DNA of 16,426 nucleotides. Source: JBBRUG01 sp038247995. GTDB lineage: Bacteria; Chloroflexota; Chloroflexia; Chloroflexales; Chloroflexaceae. Below the pieces are notes generated by a model. That model was not told the DNA's origin and did not search any database. It saw only the letters and a program-made list of their open reading frames with translations. Positions 6,835-13,352 of the stretch are shown one piece after another (positions within the stretch are counted from its first letter, which is position 1; every line of letters begins with the position of its first letter). Where the stretch lies: contig JBBRUG010000111.1 in NCBI GenBank assembly GCA_038247995.1, positions 1-16,426 on the forward strand, read 5' to 3'. The translations under genes were made by a program, and so were the position numbers.

Positions 6835-8268
6835 ATGCGCAGTTTTTTATCTCCCCCGCACCTCGCCCGCGACACGCTCGTTCGTTCGCCCGCATTTGCC
6901 GCGGCCCTCGCGCTTGCGATCGGCGGCACGATCGGCGGCGCAGCGGCATTTGGGCCGATCTATATTGTAGCCGGGTTGCTCGCGCTCGCCGCAGGCTATG
7001 CAATGCTCGTCAGCACAATGGCGGGCTTGATCACGGTTTTCGCAATCGTCACCCTCCTGCCCTTCGGCACGTTGCCGTTTAAGGCGATCATCACGCCGAA
7101 CTTTCTTACGCTGGCTCTCGTTGCGTTGAGCGGGGTCTGGGTGTTACGGCTGCTGGCCCGCCCGGATGCCTACGAGATCCGGCTCTCGCCCCTGGGCTTG
7201 CCGCTGCTCGCCTTTCTCGGCCTTACGCTCTTCTCGCTGATCCTCGGCGCACGCGGCCTACCGGACACGCGCACGTTACATAATTATGCTAAATTTGTGC
7301 TGGGTGTCCTACTCTTCTTCAGCGTGATCAACTGCGTTCGCACCCGTGCTGAGGCCCGCCTGATGTTGCGTGGCCTCATTCTCAGTGGTGGCCTGGCCGC
7401 ATTTGTTGCGCTGGGATTGTATGTGCTGAACGACAATCTGGCCGAGCAACTGCTTGTTTCTCTTGGACGGATCGGTTACCCTACGGGTGGGCGCATATTG
7501 CGCTACGTTGAGGACGATCCGAACGGCCTAGAGCGCGCAATCGGTTTCGGTGTCGATCCGAACAGCTTCGGCGGTATGCTGGCGTTAGTCAGCGTGTTGG
7601 CGGCGGCCCAACTCGTTGCACAACGCCCTCTTTTACCGCGTTGGTTACTAGGTTCTGTCGTAGGTGCGCTGGTGCTGACCTTGTTGCTCACTTTCTCGCG
7701 CGCCGCGCTCTTCGGCCTGATTTTTGGAACCGCCTATATGGCAACTGTGCGCTATCGTAAACTCTGGTGGGTGATGATCGGCGCCGGGTTGGTGGGCGCG
7801 GTGTTGCTTTTTGGGCTGGGGATTGCCGATGATTTTACCGCACGGGTTGTCGAAGGCGTACAGTTCCAGGATCAGGCTCAACAGATGCGCCTCGCCGAGT
7901 TCCGCAATGCGTTTGCAATCATCGAACGCTATCCGGTGTTCGGGATTGGTTTTGGGCAGGCCCCCGATATCGACCTCACCGCCGGGGTGAGCAGTATCTA
8001 CCTTGCGATCGCGCAACGGATGGGCCTAGTGGGCTTTGTGGCTTACCTGGGCCTGATCGCCGCCTGGTTTGTGATGACGCTGCGCGCCTTACCGAAGCTC
8101 GACGAAGAGCGCGTAAGCTGGTTACTCGGCTGTCAGGCCGGGGTTGTGGCTGCACTCGCTGTTGGTCTGGCTGACCACTATTTCTTTAATATCGAGTTCA
8201 GCCATATGGTGGCCCTCTTCTGGGGCACGATTGGCCTGGGTACGGCGACAGTTGCTCTGACTGATTAG
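6835..8268 (+). CDS. O-antigen ligase/polymerase-like (Wzy_C/WaaL family) membrane protein
   Basis: 477-residue polytopic inner-membrane protein with about 10-12 hydrophobic segments (for example 21-56, 57-80, 89-107, 121-138, 153-168, 179-198, 247-262, 272-286, 289-304, 310-331, 396-418, 433-447, 456-475). The central region resembles the O-antigen ligase family (Pfam Wzy_C, PF04932): GVDPNSFGG (239-247), LLTFSRAALFG (284-294) and RLAEFRNAFAIIERYPVFGIGFG from 352, followed by the large periplasmic loop. Relatives join or polymerise undecaprenyl-linked glycans; the substrate here is unknown, and no glycosyltransferases are nearby. The HNxYL motif often seen in the loop reads SSIYL (386-390), so the conserved His is missing. 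The ATG at 6835 is preferred to TTG at 6826, although the GAGG at 6828-6831 is only three bases upstream. It is followed after 26 bases by the histidine kinase gene, so the two are probably cotranscribed. Confidence 0.75.
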   Translation: MRSFLSPPHLARDTLVRSPAFAAALALAIGGTIGGAAAFGPIYIVAGLLALAAGYAMLVSTMAGLITVFAIVTLLPFGTLPFKAIITPNFLTLALVALSGVWVLRLLARPDAYEIRLSPLGLPLLAFLGLTLFSLILGARGLPDTRTLHNYAKFVLGVLLFFSVINCVRTRAEARLMLRGLILSGGLAAFVALGLYVLNDNLAEQLLVSLGRIGYPTGGRILRYVEDDPNGLERAIGFGVDPNSFGGMLALVSVLAAAQLVAQRPLLPRWLLGSVVGALVLTLLLTFSRAALFGLIFGTAYMATVRYRKLWWVMIGAGLVGAVLLFGLGIADDFTARVVEGVQFQDQAQQMRLAEFRNAFAIIERYPVFGIGFGQAPDIDLTAGVSSIYLAIAQRMGLVGFVAYLGLIAAWFVMTLRALPKLDEERVSWLLGCQAGVVAALAVGLADHYFFNIEFSHMVALFWGTIGLGTATVALTD

Positions 8269-8294
8269 TCGGCTCAGGCTCGTGAACTGAACGT

Positions 8295-10961
8295 ATGACG
8301 CGGACGCCTACAACCACCCCGACTCCCGCGTCGATCGACCCCCGCTGGGTCGGCCTGGGCTTTGCTGTCTTCACCCTCACTCTGATTACCTATGCGCTCG
8401 TTTGGCCTGCGCCGCCTCCGGCTGTCCTCAGTTTGATCGGGTTGGTGATCGTCGCGCCGCCGCTGGGCCTGCTCAGCGCCGCGTTTCGGCCTGCGCAACG
8501 CTGGTTGGCGCTTGGCGTACTTGTGCTCACCATCGGCCTGGCGTTCACGACGATCGCCTTTAGCGGCGGTGTCGCGTCGCCGCTCTGGTCGGTGCTGATT
8601 ATCCCGGTGTTTGCAGCTCTGCTGATCATGCCCGGCCCATCCGGCGCTGGCGTTGCCGCAGCGATCTGGCTTGGCTACGGCGCGCTGGTTTTCCAGGTGC
8701 CCTTGCCGCCTCAGCTTGCCGTGGCCGCAACGTGGCTGCTGCAGACGGCAATTGTTGGTCTGCTCGCCTTGCTGATCGAGCGTATGCTCACAACGCAGCG
8801 GAATATGCGCCAGCGAGCTACGCTGCGTGAGCACGCACTACATCATTTTTTGCAGGTCTCGAATGATTTACGGGTTGCGACCAGTGTACAACGTGCGCTC
8901 GAAGATGTTTCCAGTGCGGTGCAGGCAGCCGGCGATTTTGACTGTGTGACGCTGAGTCTGGTCGATTGGGCCAATGGCGAGGTGCAAGTAGCAGTGGCGA
9001 TTGGGGCGAGCGGGCGACGTTTAGAAGCCGTTGAGGGTTTGCGTTTCGCGTATACCGAGCTTGAAATGCGCCTCGAAAAGGGCACGCCGGCCGGCGCGGT
9101 GGCAGTTGAAGTTGAAACGCTGCCCTTCCGATCGCTGCCCAACGAACGCCACCTGGTACTGTTGTTGCGCAACCAGCTTGCCGAGGTGCGCGGTGTGTTG
9201 AGCGTCTCGGCGGCCCGCCCAAGCCGCAAAGTGCTGGTTGAAGCGTTGCCGTTGCTCGAACTGCTTGCTAATCAGGCTGCCGCTGCTATCGAGAACGCCG
9301 ATCTGTTTGGGACGCTCGAACAGCGTGTGCAGCAGGCGACGGCGGAGTTGGAGCAGACGGCGCTCGATCTGCGCCGCGCGCGTGATCGCGCCGAAGTGCT
9401 TTATCACATTGCCCGCGCGCTTTCGACAACCCTGGACGAGCGCCAGGTGCTGGAGCAGACCTTGAGCCTGACGGCGCGTTATATCGGTGCCGAACGCGGC
9501 GGGATTATGCTTGTCGAGCCGAATACCGGCCGCCTTGTGTTTCGCACTACGCTCGAACGCCAACGCGGCGAGAACCAGGGTTGGCTGGAGCGCGGGCAGG
9601 GTTTGGCCGGCTGGGTGTTGGCTAACCGTCAGCCGGTGATTGTGCCCGACACAACCCGCGATCCGCGCTGGATGGTGCGCAGCAGTTATGATCAGCAGGC
9701 CCGCGCCGCGCTGGCGGTGCCGATCATGCTGGAGGACGAAGCGCTCGGTGTGTTGATCCTGATCCACTCGGCAGTGGATCACTTTACCGCCGGCCACGCC
9801 CAGATCGCCGGAGCCGCCGCCGGGCAGGCCGCCGCCGCACTCTCGAAGGCCCAACTCTATCGTTATGTGAGCGAACAGAGCGATCACCTGGGTGTGGTGG
9901 CCCGCCAGCGCGAGGAAGAGGCGAGCAAGCTCATGGCGATGCTGCGCAGCATCGGTGATGGTGTAGTAGTGAGCGATCGGCTTGGCCTGGTGCGGATTGT
10001 CAACCCGGCTGCCGAGACAATTTTGGGCATCACCGCTGAAGCCTTCCTTAACCGCCCGATCAGCGAGTTGCCCGGTGCGCCGGCGGGCGATCCGACGCCG
10101 CAACTGCTCAAATTCGCCGCCGGTGAGCGAGTTGTGCGGGCGCATTGGGCCGCGGTAATCTCCTCGCAGGGCGAATCGCTCGGTTCGGTGGTGGTCTATC
10201 ACGATGTGACCAAAGAAGAGAGCGCCGACCGCCTGAAGACCGAACTCGTTGCTACCGCCTCGCACGAACTACGCACCCCGATGACCAGCATTCGCGGCTT
10301 TGTGGACATGCTGTTGCTTGGTACCTTCGGCGAAGTGACTGAGGCGCAGCGCGAGCCGCTCCGGGTGATCAAGAACAATGTGGTGCGGCTGGTGCAACTG
10401 ATCGACGAACTGCTCGATATGTCGCGCGTGGAGGCCGGCGAAGTGCGGCTGCGCCGCGAGGATGTGCAAGTTGAAGATGTCCTGCGCGACGTGACTCACG
10501 TGCTGCAAGGGCAGTTCCGCGAGCGTGAAGTAACGCTGCACATGGACTTGCATAGCGGCCTGCCGTCAATCATCGCCGACCGGCAGCGGCTGGAGCAGAT
10601 CGCGGTGAACCTGATCAGCAATGCCTGCAAGTATACGCCGCGCGGTGGATCGGTGTGGGTTGCGTTGCGTAACGGCGGCGACATGTTGTGCGTTGAAGTA
10701 CGCGACAATGGCGTCGGTATTCCCCACGACGCACAGGCGCATATTTTTACGCCTTTTTACCGTGCCGATAACCCATTACGGGACGAAGTGGGCGGCACCG
10801 GCCTGGGCCTGAGCATCACCCGCAAGCTGGTTGAACTGCATGGCGGTGCGATCTGGTTTGAGAGCGAGCCGAATGAGGGCAGCGTTTTTTGCTTTACATT
10901 GCCCTTAACGCCACCCGCGCCACGGACGATTGAGCACGAATCATTGACGACGAACCGCTGA
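8295..10961 (+). CDS. Membrane-bound hybrid sensor: GAF-GAF-PAS histidine kinase
   Basis: 888-residue sensor kinase that autophosphorylates on His and should pass the phosphate to a response regulator. Residues 18-162 contain about six membrane segments with short loops (MASE-like input region), then a cytoplasmic GAF domain (about 185-338), a coiled coil (340-365), a second GAF (about 375-522), a PAS domain (about 545-640; DGVVVSDRLGLVRIVNPAA), HisKA with the phospho-acceptor His657 in ASHELRTP, and HATPase_c (about 755-872). The ATP site has the N box (Asn772, Asn776), the G1 box DNGVGIP (804-810) and the G2 box GGTGLGLS (833-840). It has no receiver domain, and no response regulator is in the window, so it is an orphan here. 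The final residues (about 872-888) are encoded by repeat-like DNA shared with the spacer. There is no clear Shine-Dalgarno, so coupling to the upstream gene is likely. Confidence 0.92.
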   Translation: MTRTPTTTPTPASIDPRWVGLGFAVFTLTLITYALVWPAPPPAVLSLIGLVIVAPPLGLLSAAFRPAQRWLALGVLVLTIGLAFTTIAFSGGVASPLWSVLIIPVFAALLIMPGPSGAGVAAAIWLGYGALVFQVPLPPQLAVAATWLLQTAIVGLLALLIERMLTTQRNMRQRATLREHALHHFLQVSNDLRVATSVQRALEDVSSAVQAAGDFDCVTLSLVDWANGEVQVAVAIGASGRRLEAVEGLRFAYTELEMRLEKGTPAGAVAVEVETLPFRSLPNERHLVLLLRNQLAEVRGVLSVSAARPSRKVLVEALPLLELLANQAAAAIENADLFGTLEQRVQQATAELEQTALDLRRARDRAEVLYHIARALSTTLDERQVLEQTLSLTARYIGAERGGIMLVEPNTGRLVFRTTLERQRGENQGWLERGQGLAGWVLANRQPVIVPDTTRDPRWMVRSSYDQQARAALAVPIMLEDEALGVLILIHSAVDHFTAGHAQIAGAAAGQAAAALSKAQLYRYVSEQSDHLGVVARQREEEASKLMAMLRSIGDGVVVSDRLGLVRIVNPAAETILGITAEAFLNRPISELPGAPAGDPTPQLLKFAAGERVVRAHWAAVISSQGESLGSVVVYHDVTKEESADRLKTELVATASHELRTPMTSIRGFVDMLLLGTFGEVTEAQREPLRVIKNNVVRLVQLIDELLDMSRVEAGEVRLRREDVQVEDVLRDVTHVLQGQFREREVTLHMDLHSGLPSIIADRQRLEQIAVNLISNACKYTPRGGSVWVALRNGGDMLCVEVRDNGVGIPHDAQAHIFTPFYRADNPLRDEVGGTGLGLSITRKLVELHGGAIWFESEPNEGSVFCFTLPLTPPAPRTIEHESLTTNR

Positions 10962-11032
10962 CCGACGAACGCCTGCTGCCGGATGACGAACGCCCGATCA
11001 CGGACGATGGCCGCCCGACCACGGACGTAAGG
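10920..11032. repeat. Degenerate short-word repeat region (ACGGACG / GACGAAC)
   Basis: CACGGACG occurs at 10921-10928, 10999-11006 and 11020-11027 and GACGAAC three times between them. The 13-mer CCACGGACGATTG at 10920-10932 is repeated exactly at 472-484, upstream of ygfZ. The region covers the last codons of the histidine kinase and most of the 121-base convergent spacer (10962-11082). No gene, promoter or clear terminator is seen in it. Confidence 0.6.
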
Positions 11033-11050
11033 CCGAAGCATTCGCCACAT

Positions 11051-11073
11051 CCCCACGTCCCCACGTCCCCACG
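11051..11073. repeat. 8-bp tandem repeat CCCCACGT, 2.9 copies
   Basis: CCCCACGT CCCCACGT CCCCACG runs in perfect register from 11051 to 11073, in the convergent spacer just beyond the stop of the minus-strand lipoprotein gene. A separate direct repeat GGCTATCG (11081-11088, 11095-11102) follows and overlaps the end of that gene. Confidence 0.85.
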
Positions 11074-11082
11074 CTATATCGG

Positions 11083-11790
11083 CTATCGATTATTGGCTAT
11101 CGGTATGATCGCCAGGCTATGAATGGCGCCATCGCGCCAGATCCCGATTACTTCGACCGGGCCGTAGCGTACTCCGCCGCCGGGAGCGAGTTGCTCTGCC
11201 AGTGCCTGGTCGTTGGCTGGGGTAATTAGTTTGATTTGCCGTGCTTCGGCTGTTGGTACGCCACCAGGGCCAAGACTCTCCACGAGCAAGTTGGTTCCCG
11301 GCCCGCTCAATAATTCGCCACTGATCTGCAAGACCTGATTCTCCGAGGTGTCTGCCATGGCAAGTAGTGCTGTGAGCTGTACAGTGCGCGGTGTGATTGC
11401 GGTGATCCGCGGTTCGCGCACCTGATAGGCTAGTTCAGTTGGGCCATAGGCGCCCGGCCCATCGAGGGTTCCGGTCACGCGCACCAGAGCGTATGTGCGC
11501 GAGCCTGCCGTTTCGAACGGTATGTCGGGCGGCGGCTCGCCGCCAATCCAGAGTTCCGCTGCACCGTCCAATGGGGTCGGCGGTATGGCGGCGAAACTCA
11601 CACCACTGGTTAGATACACCCCGCGCTCGTCGCTGACGAGATACCCAACGATTGCCACTTCGACTGAAGGCGGTGCGCTAAGCACATCGCCGACGGTTTG
11701 ATCAATCTGCACCGTTGTAGCCGGTGCAGCCGGCCCGCCACTACAGCCGGCGCTTACGATGACAAGTAAACAAAGCAGTAAAACACGCAT
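11083..11790 (-). CDS. Putative lipoprotein of unknown function
   Basis: 235-residue protein, not recognised as a named family. It begins MRVLLLCLLVIVSAGCSGG: a short positive N-terminus, a hydrophobic core and a lipobox-like SAGC with Cys16 as the likely lipidated residue, so it should be exported and membrane-anchored. After a Pro/Ala-rich tether (17-28) come alternating beta-type stretches, e.g. VEVAIVGYLVSDERGVYLTSG and TYALVRVTGTLDG, then a second set near ITAITPRTVQLTALLA and VLQISGELLSGPG. This spacing is reminiscent of OB-fold domains, but only weakly. The frame is open upstream to 11928, but the ATG at 11790 starts the signal peptide exactly, and a -10 box at 11798-11806 leaves almost no leader; the ATG at 11799 (three codons longer) overlaps that -10. 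It is divergent from the HMG-CoA reductase gene and convergent with the histidine kinase gene. Confidence 0.75.
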   Translation of the reverse strand: MRVLLLCLLVIVSAGCSGGPAAPATTVQIDQTVGDVLSAPPSVEVAIVGYLVSDERGVYLTSGVSFAAIPPTPLDGAAELWIGGEPPPDIPFETAGSRTYALVRVTGTLDGPGAYGPTELAYQVREPRITAITPRTVQLTALLAMADTSENQVLQISGELLSGPGTNLLVESLGPGGVPTAEARQIKLITPANDQALAEQLAPGGGVRYGPVEVIGIWRDGAIHSLAIIPIANNR

Positions 11791-11797
11791 AGAGCGC

Positions 11798-11806
11798 ATT
11801 GTAGCA
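11798..11806 (-). promoter_or_regulatory. Extended -10 element of the lipoprotein gene (TGCTACAAT)
   Basis: Read on the minus strand, TGC-TACAAT ends at 11798, seven bases before the ATG at 11790. The expected transcript start is at or within a base or two of the ATG, which implies a leaderless mRNA. There is no convincing -35 at the standard distance. Confidence 0.5.
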
Positions 11807-11821
11807 CGGAATACCGGCGCG

Positions 11822-11886
11822 CTGACAGCCCAACTGCGCTTGGATACTGACAGCCGTAGAAAGCCGCTTGATAGGTTTTGACAGTC
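11822..11886. promoter_or_regulatory. Three TGACAG direct repeats between divergent promoters
   Basis: CTGACAGCC occurs at 11822-11830 and 11847-11855, and the related TTGACAGTC at 11878-11886, all in the same orientation between the divergent -10 boxes of the lipoprotein and HMG-CoA reductase genes. TTGACA at 11878 looks like a -35 but is 33 bases from the TACAAT box, too far to pair with it. The repeats could be a regulator's binding sites. Inference from repetition and position only. Confidence 0.3.
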
Positions 11887-11913
11887 ATTTTGCAGTCGCT
11901 GGAAGGCGTGCCG

Positions 11914-11922
11914 TGCTACAAT
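11914..11922 (+). promoter_or_regulatory. Extended -10 promoter of the HMG-CoA reductase gene (TGCTACAAT)
   Basis: TGC-TACAAT predicts transcription from about 11929 and a leader of about 50 bases to the ATG at 11980. No strong -35 at 16-18 bases. It is the third exact copy of this nonamer in front of a gene in the window. Confidence 0.5.
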
Positions 11923-11924
11923 TT

Positions 11925-11938
11925 GCATAGCGATATGC
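11925..11938 (+). other. Small stem-loop at the predicted 5' end of the mevalonate transcript
   Basis: GCATA (11925-11929) pairs with TATGC (11934-11938) around GCGA, a GNRA-type tetraloop; flanking bases may add a U-G and a U-A pair. It overlaps the predicted transcription start, so it might affect stability or initiation, or be chance. Confidence 0.3.
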
Positions 11939-11979
11939 GATTGTGTAGATCGTCACGAGAGCAAGGGTGTAAAGCGATT

Positions 11980-13269
11980 ATGGGGACAAAGAACTCACGG
12001 ATGCAGGGCTTCTATCAGCTTAACCCGTTTGAACGTCTACAGATGGTGCGTTCATTCGACGGGCTCTGTGATGATGATCTACGGGCGCTGCACGGCGGAA
12101 ACGGCGTGCTTTCGATTGAGCGCGCCGATAAAATGATTGAAAATGTCATCGGCACCTACAATTTGCCGATGGGTATTGCAACTAACTTTCAGATCAATGG
12201 GCGCGATGTGCTGATCCCAATGGTCGTTGAGGAGCCGTCGATTGTGGCCGGCGCCAGTTACGCTGCCCGACTCGTGCGTACCGGCGGCGGCTTTGAGGCG
12301 AGTACCACCGACCCATTGATGATCGGGCAGGTGCAGCTTGTTCACGTCGGTGCGCCGCATAGCGCCCGCCACGATATTCTGGCCCGCAAAGAAGATATTC
12401 TCACGCTGGCCAATGCGCAGAGCCGTTCGTTGGTAAGCCTCGGCGGCGGCGCCCGTGATGTTGAAGTTCATCTGCACCCTACCAGCCCCATGGGGCCGAT
12501 GCTGGTTGTGCATTTGATCATCGACTGTCGCGACGCAATGGGCGCGAATGCGATCAACAGCATGTGCGAGGCTGTAGCGCCGTTGTTGGAAGAGATCAGC
12601 GGCGGGCGGGCCTATCTGCGCATCCTCTCGAACCTGAGCGACCGCCGTCTGGCGCGGGCGCGCTGTCTGGTGCGGGCGGATGTGCTCGCCCGCGACGGCA
12701 TCCCCGGCGAAGAGGTGATCGAGGGCATTCTCTGGGCTTATGCTTTTGCCGCAGTTGATCCATACCGGGCCACAACGCACAACAAAGGCATTATGAACGG
12801 GATTGACCCGGTGATTGTCGCTACCGGCAACGATTGGCGCGCGATTGAGGCCGGCGCGCACGCTTACGCCTCGCGTAGCGGTCAGTACACCTCGCTCAGT
12901 CACTGGGAGCGCGACGAAGCGGGCAATCTGGTGGGTACGCTGGAATTGCCGCTGGCCGTGGGTATTGTCGGCGGGGCGACCAAAGTGCATCCGGCGGCGC
13001 AGGCGGCGCTCAAGCTGCTCGATGTTCATACCGCTAACGAACTGGCCGAGATCTGTGCCTGCGCCGGCCTGGCAAGCAACCTCGCCGCAATGCGCGCCCT
13101 GGCTACTGAAGGCATTCAGCGCGGCCATATGAGCCTGCACGCCCGCCAGATTGCGATGGCTGCCGGCGCTCACGGCACACAGGTGGACGAAATCGCCAGC
13201 CGGATGGTGGCCGAGCGCAACATCAAGCCTGCCCGCGCCGAGGAGTTAGTTGCGGAGTTGCTGGGCTAG
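11980..13269 (+). CDS. mvaA: Hydroxymethylglutaryl-CoA reductase, class II
   Basis: 429-residue enzyme that interconverts HMG-CoA and mevalonate, the committing step of the mevalonate route to isoprenoids; in some bacteria class II enzymes run in the degradative direction. Class II hallmarks are ENVIGTYNLPMGIATNF (54-70) and CRDAMGAN (183-190). Catalytic residues match the Pseudomonas mevalonii enzyme (428 residues) with a two-residue offset: Glu85 (VVEEPS), Lys269 (HNKGIMNG), Asp285 (TGNDWRA), His383 (RGHMS). It is soluble, with no membrane anchor. An in-frame TTG at 11878 opens a longer frame, but the predicted promoter lies inside that extension, and 429 residues fits the family; AAGGG is about 12 bases before the ATG at 11980. 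The HMG-CoA synthase gene follows after 83 bases, so the context argues for biosynthesis rather than mevalonate breakdown. Cofactor choice (NADH or NADPH) was not resolved. Confidence 0.95.
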   Translation: MGTKNSRMQGFYQLNPFERLQMVRSFDGLCDDDLRALHGGNGVLSIERADKMIENVIGTYNLPMGIATNFQINGRDVLIPMVVEEPSIVAGASYAARLVRTGGGFEASTTDPLMIGQVQLVHVGAPHSARHDILARKEDILTLANAQSRSLVSLGGGARDVEVHLHPTSPMGPMLVVHLIIDCRDAMGANAINSMCEAVAPLLEEISGGRAYLRILSNLSDRRLARARCLVRADVLARDGIPGEEVIEGILWAYAFAAVDPYRATTHNKGIMNGIDPVIVATGNDWRAIEAGAHAYASRSGQYTSLSHWERDEAGNLVGTLELPLAVGIVGGATKVHPAAQAALKLLDVHTANELAEICACAGLASNLAAMRALATEGIQRGHMSLHARQIAMAAGAHGTQVDEIASRMVAERNIKPARAEELVAELLG

Positions 13270-13352
13270 CGATTGATCTTTTGGCATTGGTCGAACTATC
13301 AGCCTGGTGGACTGCCGACTGCTAACCTGTCCTATAAGGAGCAACTGCGTTC

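Noticed and set aside
9021..10265. Minus-strand open frame (414 codons) opposite the histidine kinase
   Set aside because: Lies entirely within well-supported GAF/PAS coding sequence; its translation is low in hydrophobic structure and matches no family.
11878..11922. TTGACA (11878) and TACAAT (11917) as a matched -35/-10 pair
   Set aside because: The 33-base spacing is about twice the workable distance; the -10 is better read as an extended -10 promoter.
11791..11928. N-terminal extension of the minus-strand lipoprotein
   Set aside because: It would bury the signal peptide 46 residues inside the protein and includes the promoter region.
11878..11979. N-terminal extension of HMG-CoA reductase from TTG at 11878
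   Set aside because: The extension contains the predicted -10 promoter, its residues do not resemble the family, and the ATG at 11980 gives the expected length and residue numbering.
12079..13173. Minus-strand open frame (364 codons) opposite HMG-CoA reductase
   Set aside because: Antisense shadow of a gene whose catalytic residues are all readable on the + strand.
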